This document shows, piece by piece, positions 26,087 to 34,535 of a stretch of 64,000 nucleotides of DNA. A program made the translations under genes and the position numbers. The stretch is from the NCBI GenBank assembly GCA_017459945.1, contig JAFUBZ010000021.1:1-64000 (forward strand), given 5' to 3'. Position 1 is the first letter of the stretch, and each line of letters opens with the position of its first letter. The stretch comes from Eubacterium sp. Its GTDB lineage: Bacteria > Bacillota > Clostridia > Lachnospirales > Lachnospiraceae. The notes under the pieces are model-generated. The model was not told the origin of the DNA, ran no database searches, and saw nothing but the letters and a program-made list of their open reading frames with translations.

Positions 26087-27913
26087 TCAGTCCTGTTTTC
26101 CTTCCATCTGTGCTTCTGCTGCCTGCGCTTCTAATTTCAGGCGCTTGTTCCGCCGCAGATGCCAGATGAACACGATAATGGTAACCGCCAGCAATAACAG
26201 CTGCGGTACAACGGTCTGAACCGTCGGATAAATACCAAGGATCTCCAATACCGGATTTGACGGGATCCAGGAAACCCATGCCGGCGATGTCATGGTGATC
26301 ACATCACCCTCGATCAGCTCCTTGATACCGGATCCAAGGAATGCGATCGACATGATAAACATCAGGATACTGGTTCCAAGGAAGAACGGTTTGAGCGGTA
26401 TACGGAAGCTTAAGAACCGGATCGCCAGGTATACAAACACCAGGCAGATGCAGCCGATCACAAAGCCCATCCAGACCATTCGCATGTTTCCGCCTGCAAG
26501 CATCGGCTGGAAGAACAGGATAACCTCAGCGCCCTCACGGTAAACTGCCAGGAATGCTGTAAATGCCAGTGCAAAAACGCTTCCTCTTTGAGACGAGCTT
26601 GCCACCTTACTCTTAATATAGGAACTCCAGGCTTCTGACTCGGATTTTGATACCATCCAGTTGCTGACCCAGTAAAGAACAACCACAGCGATCAGGGCTG
26701 TCACACCCTCGATCACTTCCTGTGATGCACTGTTTGCCAGCTTAACCTGGTTCAGGATCCAAGCGGAAACAAAGCTTGCGACAATACCAAGGATCGCTCC
26801 GGCATAGACCGGCCGAACCTGACGTTTCTTTTCTTCATCACTGTTTTTCGTCTTCAGCAGATATGCCACGATGGCGCCGACAACAAGGATCGCCTCAAAA
26901 CCTTCACGCAGGATGATCGTAAAGCATGCGATAAAGGTTGCCGCTGCTGCAGACCGTGTTCCGCCTGATGACTCCTCAGCCGCCGCATCATCCGCAGCCT
27001 CATCCTCCGGAGAAGTACCATCGAGGATATAAGCATCATCACGAAGCATGGACTTTAATGTCTCTGCTTCGGTCTGGAACTCTTCGAGCGTGCCGTTGTT
27101 TTTGGTGACGGTCTTACATGCCGAAAACTGCAGTTCCATCTCAGATTTTCTCGCGCCCGAAATGTAACCCATTGCGACACGTTCAAATCCCGTCGTCTCG
27201 TAATATCCGTAATAAGCATCATTGATGCAGTTCCATGCACCCTTCATGTCGCCGGCTTCGAATGCCGCAACACCGGCATCGATCACTTCATGCATGGCAT
27301 CCGTAACATCATTCCATGTCGCGGTCTCCAGGCCGGAAGCTGCCTGATACTCTTCCCACGTCGCATAATAGTTGTCCGCAAACAACTGCGTCGCGATCGT
27401 CTCTTTCTTTTCATTATCAGAAGAACCGGAATTGCCGCTTGTACCGTCAAGAATGTTCGCATCCTCATGCAGCATCGCGCTGAGCGTTTCTACTTCAGCA
27501 GTGAATTCTTCCAGCGTACCGTTCTGCTTGGTGACTGTTTTGCATGCGGAGAACTGCAGCTCCATCTCGGATTTTCTCGCGCCCGAAATGTAACCCATTG
27601 CGACACGTTCAAATCCCGTTGTCTCATAATATCCGTAATAAGCATCATTGATGCAGTTCCACGCAGCCTTCATGTCTCCGGCTTCAAACTGCGCGACACC
27701 TGCATCCAGGACCAGGTCCATCGCATCTGCCACCTGATTCCAGGTAGCGCCTTCAAGGCTGGTGCCTGTCTGATACTCTTCCCATGTAGAATAGTAAGTA
27801 TCATCCGCCAATGCCCGGTGCGGGAAAAACGTCACCGTCAGGCACATTACGATCAGCAAAAAGAATGCGATCCTGCTCTTTCGTGTTTTTTTCAATTCTC
27901 CTGTCATCTTCAT
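26087..27913 (-). CDS. FTR1-family iron permease with duplicated outer domain
   Basis: A 608-residue protein. A signal anchor (15-36) precedes two tandem outer domains (38-158 and 180-300, period 142 residues) and a C-terminal FTR1 permease of seven helices carrying the two iron-channel motifs REGFE (336-340) and REGAE. Residues 84-129 and 226-271 are identical over 46 positions. First gene of the iron operon, behind the operator at 28039. It probably imports oxidised ferric iron delivered by P19. Confidence 0.9.
   Translation of the reverse strand: MKMTGELKKTRKSRIAFFLLIVMCLTVTFFPHRALADDTYYSTWEEYQTGTSLEGATWNQVADAMDLVLDAGVAQFEAGDMKAAWNCINDAYYGYYETTGFERVAMGYISGARKSEMELQFSACKTVTKQNGTLEEFTAEVETLSAMLHEDANILDGTSGNSGSSDNEKKETIATQLFADNYYATWEEYQAASGLETATWNDVTDAMHEVIDAGVAAFEAGDMKGAWNCINDAYYGYYETTGFERVAMGYISGARKSEMELQFSACKTVTKNNGTLEEFQTEAETLKSMLRDDAYILDGTSPEDEAADDAAAEESSGGTRSAAAATFIACFTIILREGFEAILVVGAIVAYLLKTKNSDEEKKRQVRPVYAGAILGIVASFVSAWILNQVKLANSASQEVIEGVTALIAVVVLYWVSNWMVSKSESEAWSSYIKSKVASSSQRGSVFALAFTAFLAVYREGAEVILFFQPMLAGGNMRMVWMGFVIGCICLVFVYLAIRFLSFRIPLKPFFLGTSILMFIMSIAFLGSGIKELIEGDVITMTSPAWVSWIPSNPVLEILGIYPTVQTVVPQLLLLAVTIIVFIWHLRRNKRLKLEAQAAEAQMEGKQD
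27101..27664 (-). repeat. Two near-identical coding repeats within the FTR1 gene
   Basis: Positions 27101-27238 and 27527-27664 encode the same 46 residues, 426 bases apart, with only a few silent differences. The remaining parts of the two 142-residue units have diverged more, which suggests a recent duplication or gene conversion at the core. Confidence 0.85.
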
Positions 27914-28038
27914 ATGCTGTTTCTGATACCAGGCGTATGGATTTCCCGGCGTCAGGAAACTACCTTTCCCTATCTTATGTTTTTATAAGCTAGCTTTTAT
28001 TATTTTATTCTAACATATATTCGGTTTGTGTTATTTAT

Positions 28039-28080
28039 GTTAGACATGTCTAATTATAAAGTTTCTGTTTCTTTTGTCAA
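28039..28080 (-). promoter_or_regulatory. Promoter and operator of the iron/fumarate reductase operon
   Basis: On the minus strand TTGACA (28075-28080), 16 bases, then TATAAT (28053-28058): both hexamers are perfect. The dyad ATTAGACATGTCTAAC (28039-28054) overlaps the last two bases of the -10. Position and sequence match the flavodoxin promoter at 8275-8319, pointing to a shared repressor, possibly the DtxR-type protein at 61446. Confidence 0.75.
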
Positions 28081-28156
28081 GCATCTGACTAAAATATTTG
28101 TTCCTTCTCCGATCTGCCTGAACGACACAGCTTGCGTGTTCGGCTTTATCGCACAA

Positions 28157-28196
28157 TAAAAGAAGCCGCCATTATTGGCAGCCTCTTCTTGTTTTT
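28157..28196. terminator. Terminator of hflX
   Basis: Arms beginning AAGAAG (28160) and ending CTTCTT (28190) with an inner GCC/GGC stem; T-rich on both outer sides. It ends the minus-strand hflX gene (stop at 28223). Confidence 0.7.
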
Positions 28197-28222
28197 CATA
28201 TCATATTTTTTAAATCGATGTG

Positions 28223-29557
28223 TTAAATGACAGCGTCAACACCCACAGCAAACTCCTGATAGCGGTTTTTGATCTCATCCCCGCACCGCGCCGTGACAGC
28301 AATTCCTTCTGCCTGATAATCCACAGACAGTACTTCTGCGCTCTCCTGCAAACGATGCAGGATACTTCCCTGTGTGTAAGGAATGTGAAACTGACATTCC
28401 TGCATGTTTTCCCGCAGTTTTTTGCTGATCAGTTCCCAGAGCTGTCGGATTCCGATCCCGGTCCCGGCGCTCATGTAGATGCTGTCGTTTCTGACAGCCG
28501 GAATCTCATAGGGCAGATCATGCACAAGATCTGCTTTGTTAAATACACAGATCATCGGGATTCCGGCCGCGCCGATCTCACGCAGCGTCTCTTCCGTCAC
28601 TTTCATGCATGCACGATAATCAGAATCCGAGTAATCTATCACCTGAATCAGTAAATCTGCATATTTGACTTCTTCTAACGTGGAACGGAATGCCTTTACC
28701 AATGAAGTCGGCAATTCATCAATAAATCCAACCGTATCTGACAAAAGGATCGGCCGTTCCCCTTTTGGCTGGATCTTTCGCACCGTGGTGTCAAGCGTCG
28801 CGAACAGCTTATCCTGTTCGAGAACATTTTTTCCGTCTAATGGATTTTCGTTGATCGCCAGAAGCCTGTTCATGATCGTGGATTTCCCGGCATTGGTATA
28901 GCCCACGAGCGAAACTCTCGGGATTCCTGAACGCAGGCGTTTTTCTCTCTGTGTGGTGCGTTCCTTTGCGATCCCCTTTAATTCCTTTTCCAGTTCCGCC
29001 ATTCGCCGTTCGATATGGCGGCGGTCCAATTCAAGCTGTGTCTCACCGATACCGCGGTTTGACATACTGCCACTTGATCCCGCCTGTCTGCCAAGGTGTG
29101 TCCACATACCGGCAAGCCGCGGCATGATATACTGCAGCTGCGCATGTTCTACCTGCAGTCTTGCCTCTCTGGTCCTTGCCTGTTCCGCAAAGATCCTTAA
29201 GATCAGACCGGTCCGGTCCATTACTTCGACACCAAGCTCCTTATTCAGATTGCGAAACTGCATCGGCGAAAGTGTCTGATCAAAGATGACATACGCCGCT
29301 TCCAGCTCTTTTACGGCATGCGCCACTTCAGCTACCTTCCCGCTGCCGATGTAGGTTGCATGCACAGGGTTTTGCGCCCTTTGTGTAAACACTGCGATCG
29401 TATAGATATGGCATGCCTCTGCAAGCTGCTCCAGCTCTTCCATCATCCGTTCAAAGACATCATCCTTTTGATCCGTCTGAAGGCCGACCAGGATGGCGTT
29501 CTGCCAGATCTCTTCGTTTTGCGTTGTGCTGATATCTTCTGTGTTCATAGCATCCAT
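28223..29557 (-). CDS. hflX: GTPase HflX, ribosome-associated
   Basis: A 444-residue HflX GTPase. The N-terminal HflX domain ends in a helical stretch (ELDRRHIERRMAELEKEL), followed by the G domain: G1 GYTNAGKST, G3 DTVGF, G4 NKAD. HflX splits stalled ribosomes under stress. The gene stands alone with its own terminator; the start codon at 29557 has only a weak ribosome site, and the Met three codons later is an alternative. Confidence 0.93.
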   Translation of the reverse strand: MDAMNTEDISTTQNEEIWQNAILVGLQTDQKDDVFERMMEELEQLAEACHIYTIAVFTQRAQNPVHATYIGSGKVAEVAHAVKELEAAYVIFDQTLSPMQFRNLNKELGVEVMDRTGLILRIFAEQARTREARLQVEHAQLQYIMPRLAGMWTHLGRQAGSSGSMSNRGIGETQLELDRRHIERRMAELEKELKGIAKERTTQREKRLRSGIPRVSLVGYTNAGKSTIMNRLLAINENPLDGKNVLEQDKLFATLDTTVRKIQPKGERPILLSDTVGFIDELPTSLVKAFRSTLEEVKYADLLIQVIDYSDSDYRACMKVTEETLREIGAAGIPMICVFNKADLVHDLPYEIPAVRNDSIYMSAGTGIGIRQLWELISKKLRENMQECQFHIPYTQGSILHRLQESAEVLSVDYQAEGIAVTARCGDEIKNRYQEFAVGVDAVI

Positions 29558-29650
29558 TTTCTTTATTCAAATTCTTTGTGCTCCATTTGTCACTGACAGT
29601 ATACCATATTATATGACGATCTATGCCTGCAAATTCCCCCAAGACATGCA

Positions 29651-29682
29651 AAACCGCCGGAGATTTCTCCCCGGCGGTTTTT
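29651..29682. terminator. Terminator of the second transhydroxylase-type operon
   Basis: GC-rich stem AAACCGCCGG / CCGGCGGTTT with a short loop. It lies 24 bases past the stop of the small-subunit gene at 29707, with TTTT on the minus strand. Confidence 0.8.
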
Positions 29683-29706
29683 AAGATTATACTTATGTCA
29701 CAAGGA

Positions 29707-30522
29707 TCAGTCTACAAAGATTTCACCAATATTCTGGGATTCTTTGATGGTAACAGTCACATCGTCTGCGCCTGCTACAGAAATGGTATAGGTACCCGGA
29801 TCCAGCTTGTCGAACTTGAACTCGCCGAAGTAATCGGTGGTCTGTGTCTCATTCACGCCTTCACCTGTAAGTGTAACCTGTGCGCCTTCCTTGCAGTCAT
29901 CGGAAGCTTTGTCTACGATCGCGCCTGTGATGAAGTTCTTGGTGTAGCGATACAGATTCTTGTAGAATACGTGCGGGTTGGTGTTGTACTCCGGATGGAA
30001 TACTTCCAGGCCTTCTTCTTCTACGATCTTAGCCATCTCTTCCGGCTCGATATCGTAGTACTTCAGAGCCTCTGTCGGGCAGCTGTGTGCGCAACGCGGG
30101 ATATACGGCTCTACGCCGCTGTCGATGATGTGTGCACACATCGTACATTTCTGCGGTGCGTCAATCTCATCGTTCCAGTAAATGCCGCCATACGGGCACA
30201 TATCAAGGATCTCTCTATGGCCTTTTGCTTTTGCCTGATCGATCAGAACGATACCGTCTTCTCTGCGGGTTGCAAAACCGGCTTCTACCATTTTGCAGTT
30301 CTCGCAATGCTGGCACATTAATGCAAGATAACCAACATCGATACGCGGAGCCTGACCACGAACGGTACGAAGAAGTCTCACCCAACGATGACCGTGACGC
30401 GGCTGCGGAGCTGTATAAGGCTGCCAGTCATTTCCAACATGCTCATCTTTACAAGCCATAAAGCAGTTATTGCAGTCGAAGCAGAAAGCAAGATCATGAA
30501 CCAGATATTTTTGTTTACTCAT
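29707..30522 (-). CDS. Small (4Fe-4S) subunit of second transhydroxylase-like enzyme
   Basis: A 271-residue ferredoxin-type subunit paralogous to the one at 33663. Cysteine groups: CFDCNNCFMAC, CQHCENC, CPYGGIYW, CTMCAH and PRCAHSCP. The second group is CxxCxxC, whereas the partner at 33663 has CxxCx4C. Residues from about 195 form a transthyretin/Ig-like domain (GEFKFDKLDPGTYTISVAG), as known in pyrogallol transhydroxylase small subunits. It overlaps the large-subunit gene by eight bases. Confidence 0.85.
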   Translation of the reverse strand: MSKQKYLVHDLAFCFDCNNCFMACKDEHVGNDWQPYTAPQPRHGHRWVRLLRTVRGQAPRIDVGYLALMCQHCENCKMVEAGFATRREDGIVLIDQAKAKGHREILDMCPYGGIYWNDEIDAPQKCTMCAHIIDSGVEPYIPRCAHSCPTEALKYYDIEPEEMAKIVEEEGLEVFHPEYNTNPHVFYKNLYRYTKNFITGAIVDKASDDCKEGAQVTLTGEGVNETQTTDYFGEFKFDKLDPGTYTISVAGADDVTVTIKESQNIGEIFVD

Positions 30523-33319
30523 CTAACTTTCCTCCTTTCCAATCATGACCGGAGAACTTCCAAGCCTTCTCAGTCCAAACCATCTCTCTGCAGTTCGGAT
30601 CTTTGTAGAACTGGCCGGAAGCACGTGTAGCACCTACCGGTACATTAACCGGTGCATTCCAGGATTCTTTCTCCTCAGCGCCGCCGTGGTTCTTGTCGAG
30701 CGGTTTGAACTCGTAGCCTTCAAGCTCCTTGCGATCCCATTTCTCGATCTCAACCAGGCAATGCTCTGTTGCCATACCGGTCGCATATTTGGACAGGAAA
30801 CGTGCCGGGGTCAGGATGTTGATACATCCGCCGCGGTCTACTGCGTGACCCGGGTCACCCAGCGGTTTGTACTCTGCACAGGACTCATAGCAGTGGCAGG
30901 TACCCTGCGGTACACGCTCCGTTACCTGTGCTGCGAAGATAACAGCACCACGCTCATTGTAAGCCTTGATCAGATCATGATTCTTGATTCCACGCGGTTC
31001 TGCATCTTTCGGGTTCATACGGAGGATCCAGTACTTGAATCCATCCACTTCTACACGATGGTCCTCAATATCGTTAACAAACGAATCCTTACCATCACCC
31101 TGCGTATGGAATGAGAAACGCGGATGCGGTGAAAGAACTGCAAGCGGATATTTCTGGAACCGAGGTGTATGATGGCCTTCCCATGACGGGATGTACATCG
31201 GCATCAAAGGTCTCTCTTTATCGTCTGTGTCATAGTGACCGAAACGCTTCAGGGAGTTCGATACGAACTCAACCTTACCGGACTGTGTCTGCAGGCCCTT
31301 CATGTCAACCAGATCAGCCGGACGGAATCTGGAGATCCATCCTCTCGTATCCTGCGGACGATCCTCTGCGAACCAGCGGAGAGCCGGTGCAGCCGGTGCT
31401 CTGTCATCGTTCGGTACGATAAAGTAACCTTTTTCGAAGAATTTCTCCCATGTAACAACCTTCGGAAGATCAGATGCGTAGAACATCTGCTTCGCCCATC
31501 CGAGCTCAGTCTTGCCTTCTGAGAAGACATCACCGATGTTCAGGCGCTCACAGATCGCATTGAAGATCTCGTAGTCAGACATGGACTCGCCAAGCGGCTC
31601 GATGCACTTCTTCTGCAGTGTGATCACGCGGTGGTTTGCCTGGTTGTGAGAATCCGGGTTGTAACCGGAGTTGGATGCCCACTCACCGATATCCCAACGT
31701 TCAAAGTTTGTACAAGCCGGAAGAATGATGTCTGCAAACGGAACCTCTCCCTCGAACCAGATAGACTGGCTTACTACGAACGGAAGTCTCTTCGTGCGGT
31801 ACATTCTTGCATAACGGTCGCCCTGACCCATTGTTCCAATGTGCGGGCCGCCGTACTTGTACAGCAGCTGGCAGCGGGAGAAGCCCGGAGCCGGATACTC
31901 ATAATGGTGGAACTGCTGCTCCATGGAATCACCTACGAATCCACGGCCCCACCATTCTGTCTTGTCATTTAAGATACACTCCGGCAGACGCATACGGTTC
32001 ATATGAACACCTGCTGCCGTACTTAAGTGTGATACAAGCGGTCTGGAGTCAACGCCGTTGAACATACGATAAGCCAGAACAGCGCCTGCTGCGGAGTTCT
32101 GTGCATCACCGCCGATACCGCCATCAGCATAACCCGGGAAGTAGAAATCAGAATCTACCGGAACACCCTGTGTAGTGGAGTAGATATTGATACCCGGTTT
32201 ACCCATACCCTGCATTGTGATCAGTGCAACCATCATACGTGCCCAGTCCATACCGATCGGTGAACGGCAGCAGCCGCCCCATCCGCCAAGACCGCCGGCA
32301 GCAAGCATGGTTTTATGCTTTGCCCACTCACGAGCCAGTGCACGGATATCACGAGCCGGAATGTTACATTCGTTAGAAGCCCACTCTGTGGTCTTCGGAA
32401 TGCCGTCTGTTACACCAAGTACATACTTGGTCCACTCTTCAAATCCATAGGTATGTGTCTCTACATACTCTTTGTCATAAGTGCCTTCTGTCAGCCAGGT
32501 ATAAGCGATACCCAGTGCCAGAGCTGCATCTGTACCAAGCTGCGGAGAGAACCATTTGCCGCCCCACAGACCATTGGTGTGGTTGTAATACGGATCGATG
32601 AATACCATCTTTACGCCGAGCTCTTTGAGCCATCTACGACGGATCGTACTCTCGAATGCACCGTAAATACCGTTGTTGGTCTCCGGATCGGATGACCAGA
32701 ATACCATCATTTCACAGTTCTCAAGGCAGTCCTCTAACAGGTCTGTCTGCTCCGGGTTACCCAGGCGAGCTGAGAAGCCGTACATATGTGTAGCACCCCA
32801 GTGCCAGCCTTCCCAAGAATCCGGGTTATGATCTGCATAAGTCATACCAACAGCATTCATGAAACGGAACAATGTAGAATGACGATATCCTACGGTTCCC
32901 CAAAGATGATGTGAACTCGGCTCAATGATCATTGCGCCCGGTCCAAACTCTCTCTTGATCCGGCGGATCTCGTTGCAAACGATGTCCAGTGCCTCATCCC
33001 AGCTGATACGCTCATAACCGGAAATACCACGGTTTTCCTCGTTACGATTGCCGTTCGGGTCGAAATCCACACGCTTCATCGGATACAGATTTCTGCGGTC
33101 CGAATAGATCATGGATTTGAACTGTGCTGTTACAGGTGTGTAAGTTGTCTTACGCGGCGGAGTAAATGTTCTGCCTCGCGCTTCGATCGAGTATGATGCT
33201 GCATCATCCTCGTCCAGGTCCATCGGTGTGATTCGAACAATCTTGTCCTCCTCTTCGTCTACATACACGAAGACCGGTCCACCGGTGGTCATCTGGGTTT
33301 TTTTCACCAAATTACCCAT
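30515..33319 (-). CDS. Bis-MGD large subunit, paralogue of pyrogallol transhydroxylase
   Basis: A 934-residue DMSO-reductase-family subunit. It keeps the residues that surround molybdenum and substrate in pyrogallol transhydroxylase: His137-His138, Tyr145, Asp167-Ser168 (Ser is the molybdenum ligand), Trp347 and Tyr397. It differs from the neighbouring copy near the active-site tryptophan (GGWGGCCRSPIG against GGWGGACRATHG) and has an extra C-terminal tail of about 55 residues. There is no Tat signal. It may act on another polyhydroxybenzene or be a ring dehydroxylase; the substrate is not readable. ATG at 33319 with AAAGGAGG. Confidence 0.85.
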   Translation of the reverse strand: MGNLVKKTQMTTGGPVFVYVDEEEDKIVRITPMDLDEDDAASYSIEARGRTFTPPRKTTYTPVTAQFKSMIYSDRRNLYPMKRVDFDPNGNRNEENRGISGYERISWDEALDIVCNEIRRIKREFGPGAMIIEPSSHHLWGTVGYRHSTLFRFMNAVGMTYADHNPDSWEGWHWGATHMYGFSARLGNPEQTDLLEDCLENCEMMVFWSSDPETNNGIYGAFESTIRRRWLKELGVKMVFIDPYYNHTNGLWGGKWFSPQLGTDAALALGIAYTWLTEGTYDKEYVETHTYGFEEWTKYVLGVTDGIPKTTEWASNECNIPARDIRALAREWAKHKTMLAAGGLGGWGGCCRSPIGMDWARMMVALITMQGMGKPGINIYSTTQGVPVDSDFYFPGYADGGIGGDAQNSAAGAVLAYRMFNGVDSRPLVSHLSTAAGVHMNRMRLPECILNDKTEWWGRGFVGDSMEQQFHHYEYPAPGFSRCQLLYKYGGPHIGTMGQGDRYARMYRTKRLPFVVSQSIWFEGEVPFADIILPACTNFERWDIGEWASNSGYNPDSHNQANHRVITLQKKCIEPLGESMSDYEIFNAICERLNIGDVFSEGKTELGWAKQMFYASDLPKVVTWEKFFEKGYFIVPNDDRAPAAPALRWFAEDRPQDTRGWISRFRPADLVDMKGLQTQSGKVEFVSNSLKRFGHYDTDDKERPLMPMYIPSWEGHHTPRFQKYPLAVLSPHPRFSFHTQGDGKDSFVNDIEDHRVEVDGFKYWILRMNPKDAEPRGIKNHDLIKAYNERGAVIFAAQVTERVPQGTCHCYESCAEYKPLGDPGHAVDRGGCINILTPARFLSKYATGMATEHCLVEIEKWDRKELEGYEFKPLDKNHGGAEEKESWNAPVNVPVGATRASGQFYKDPNCREMVWTEKAWKFSGHDWKGGKLDE

Positions 33320-33662
33320 TCCTTCCTCCTTTCATTCAACCCCTGAAGTTTCTATCAAGATAATTTTACATACTCATTATATTACATCAAAAAAGCTTAT
33401 AATCCCCTATATGTCATCACATTCATCCGGTTTTGGAATAAGCGTATTTATCCTGGTATACCGGCCGAATTTATCCAGAAGACATTTTGGTACTATTGCT
33501 GTATTTTCACTGTTATAAACGAGAATAATTGTGCATTTTGTTAGTTGTGACTAATCATCTACAGATACATAGAGCTCCCACAGGAAATTCCCGCGGGAGC
33601 TCTGTCATAACTGTCGTCAACCTCAGAAAATCATCTGATTTGAAACAATCAGAACAGTCTGA
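33320..33662. other. Spacer between the two transhydroxylase-type operons
   Basis: No coding frame is convincing. It holds a strong hairpin ending the upstream operon (33571-33603), a TTAG-N6-CTAA dyad of doubtful meaning (33540-33555), a half-match to the LysR-type boxes (CCTGGTATAC, around 33453) and, on the minus strand, a TATAAT about 60 bases before the gene at 33319 with no good -35, as in an activator-dependent promoter. Confidence 0.5.
33571..33603 (-). terminator. Hairpin downstream of small subunit gene
   Basis: Nine-base perfect arms AGAGCTCCC (33571-33579) and GGGAGCTCT (33595-33603), extended by a partly paired inner stem. There is no clear T-run, so termination may be partial and allow read-through into the second pair. 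Confidence 0.6.
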
Positions 33663-34496
33663 TTATTTGTCCATATCCAGATAATCCAGGTTCAGTGACT
33701 TGCCGGCAATCTCGATATCGAAGGATTTTGTGAATCCGCCTGCCTCGATGTTGATGGTGTATTTGCCATCATCCAGCTTGTCAAATCTGTAATCGCCAAA
33801 GAAGTTGGTTTCCTGGCTAGCAATAACCTTGCCGTCCTGAACCAGATCAACTTTACCGCCTTCGAAGCAGTCGCCGCCGATCAGGATGCCGCCCCATGCA
33901 AAGTTCTTTGTGAACATGCCGAGGTTCTTATAGAATACGTGCGGGTTTGTGCCATATTCCGGATGGAATACTTCCAGTCCTTCTTCTTCGATGATCTTCT
34001 GCATCTCTTCCGGCTCTACATGATATGCCTTCAGGCACTCTGTCGGGCAGTTGTGTACGCAACGCGGAAGACCTGGTGTCCAGTCCGGATCATCCAGCAG
34101 ATGAGCACACATTGTACATTTCTGCGGTACATCCAGCTCTTCGTTGTAATAAATTGTTCCGTACGGGCAGGAATCTACCAGATCTCTTCTGCCTTTTGCC
34201 TTCTCCGGATCGATCATAACGATACCGTCTTCTCTACGATATACTGCGCCATTGCCGGCTGCTTCACAAGCAGCATTCTCGCAATGCTGGCAGGTTAATG
34301 TCAGGAAACGATAGTCATTACGTGCATAACGTCCACGCTCTCTTCTGAGAACGTTTACCCAACGATGTCCATGACGCGGCTGTTCTCCGGTATATCCCGG
34401 CCAGTCGTTGCCTACGTGCTCATCCTTGCAGCCCATGAAGCAGTTATTACAGTCATGGCACCATCTGACATCCATTGTTAAATACCACTGTTTCAT
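33663..34496 (-). CDS. bthL: Pyrogallol-phloroglucinol transhydroxylase small subunit
   Basis: About 277 residues, close to the 275 of the Pelobacter acidigallici subunit. Ferredoxin-like ligands: CHDCNNCFMGC, CQHCENAAC, CPYGTIYY, CTMCAH and CVHNCPTEC, enough for three [4Fe-4S] clusters. The last 80 residues form the Ig/transthyretin-like domain (FFGDYRFDKLDDGKYTINIEAG) seen in that enzyme. ATG at 34496 follows AAAGGAG; the 34514 start has none. It lies 39 bases after the large-subunit gene. Confidence 0.88.
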   Translation of the reverse strand: MKQWYLTMDVRWCHDCNNCFMGCKDEHVGNDWPGYTGEQPRHGHRWVNVLRRERGRYARNDYRFLTLTCQHCENAACEAAGNGAVYRREDGIVMIDPEKAKGRRDLVDSCPYGTIYYNEELDVPQKCTMCAHLLDDPDWTPGLPRCVHNCPTECLKAYHVEPEEMQKIIEEEGLEVFHPEYGTNPHVFYKNLGMFTKNFAWGGILIGGDCFEGGKVDLVQDGKVIASQETNFFGDYRFDKLDDGKYTINIEAGGFTKSFDIEIAGKSLNLDYLDMDK

Positions 34497-34535
34497 TACA
34501 TTATCTCCTTTCACTCTGTACGTACGAGACGCTTT

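Noticed and set aside
33540-33555. GTTAG-TTGTGA-CTAAT, a further iron-type dyad
   Set aside because: One such TTAG-N6-CTAA match is expected by chance in a window this size, and no promoter is placed next to it as at the two good sites.
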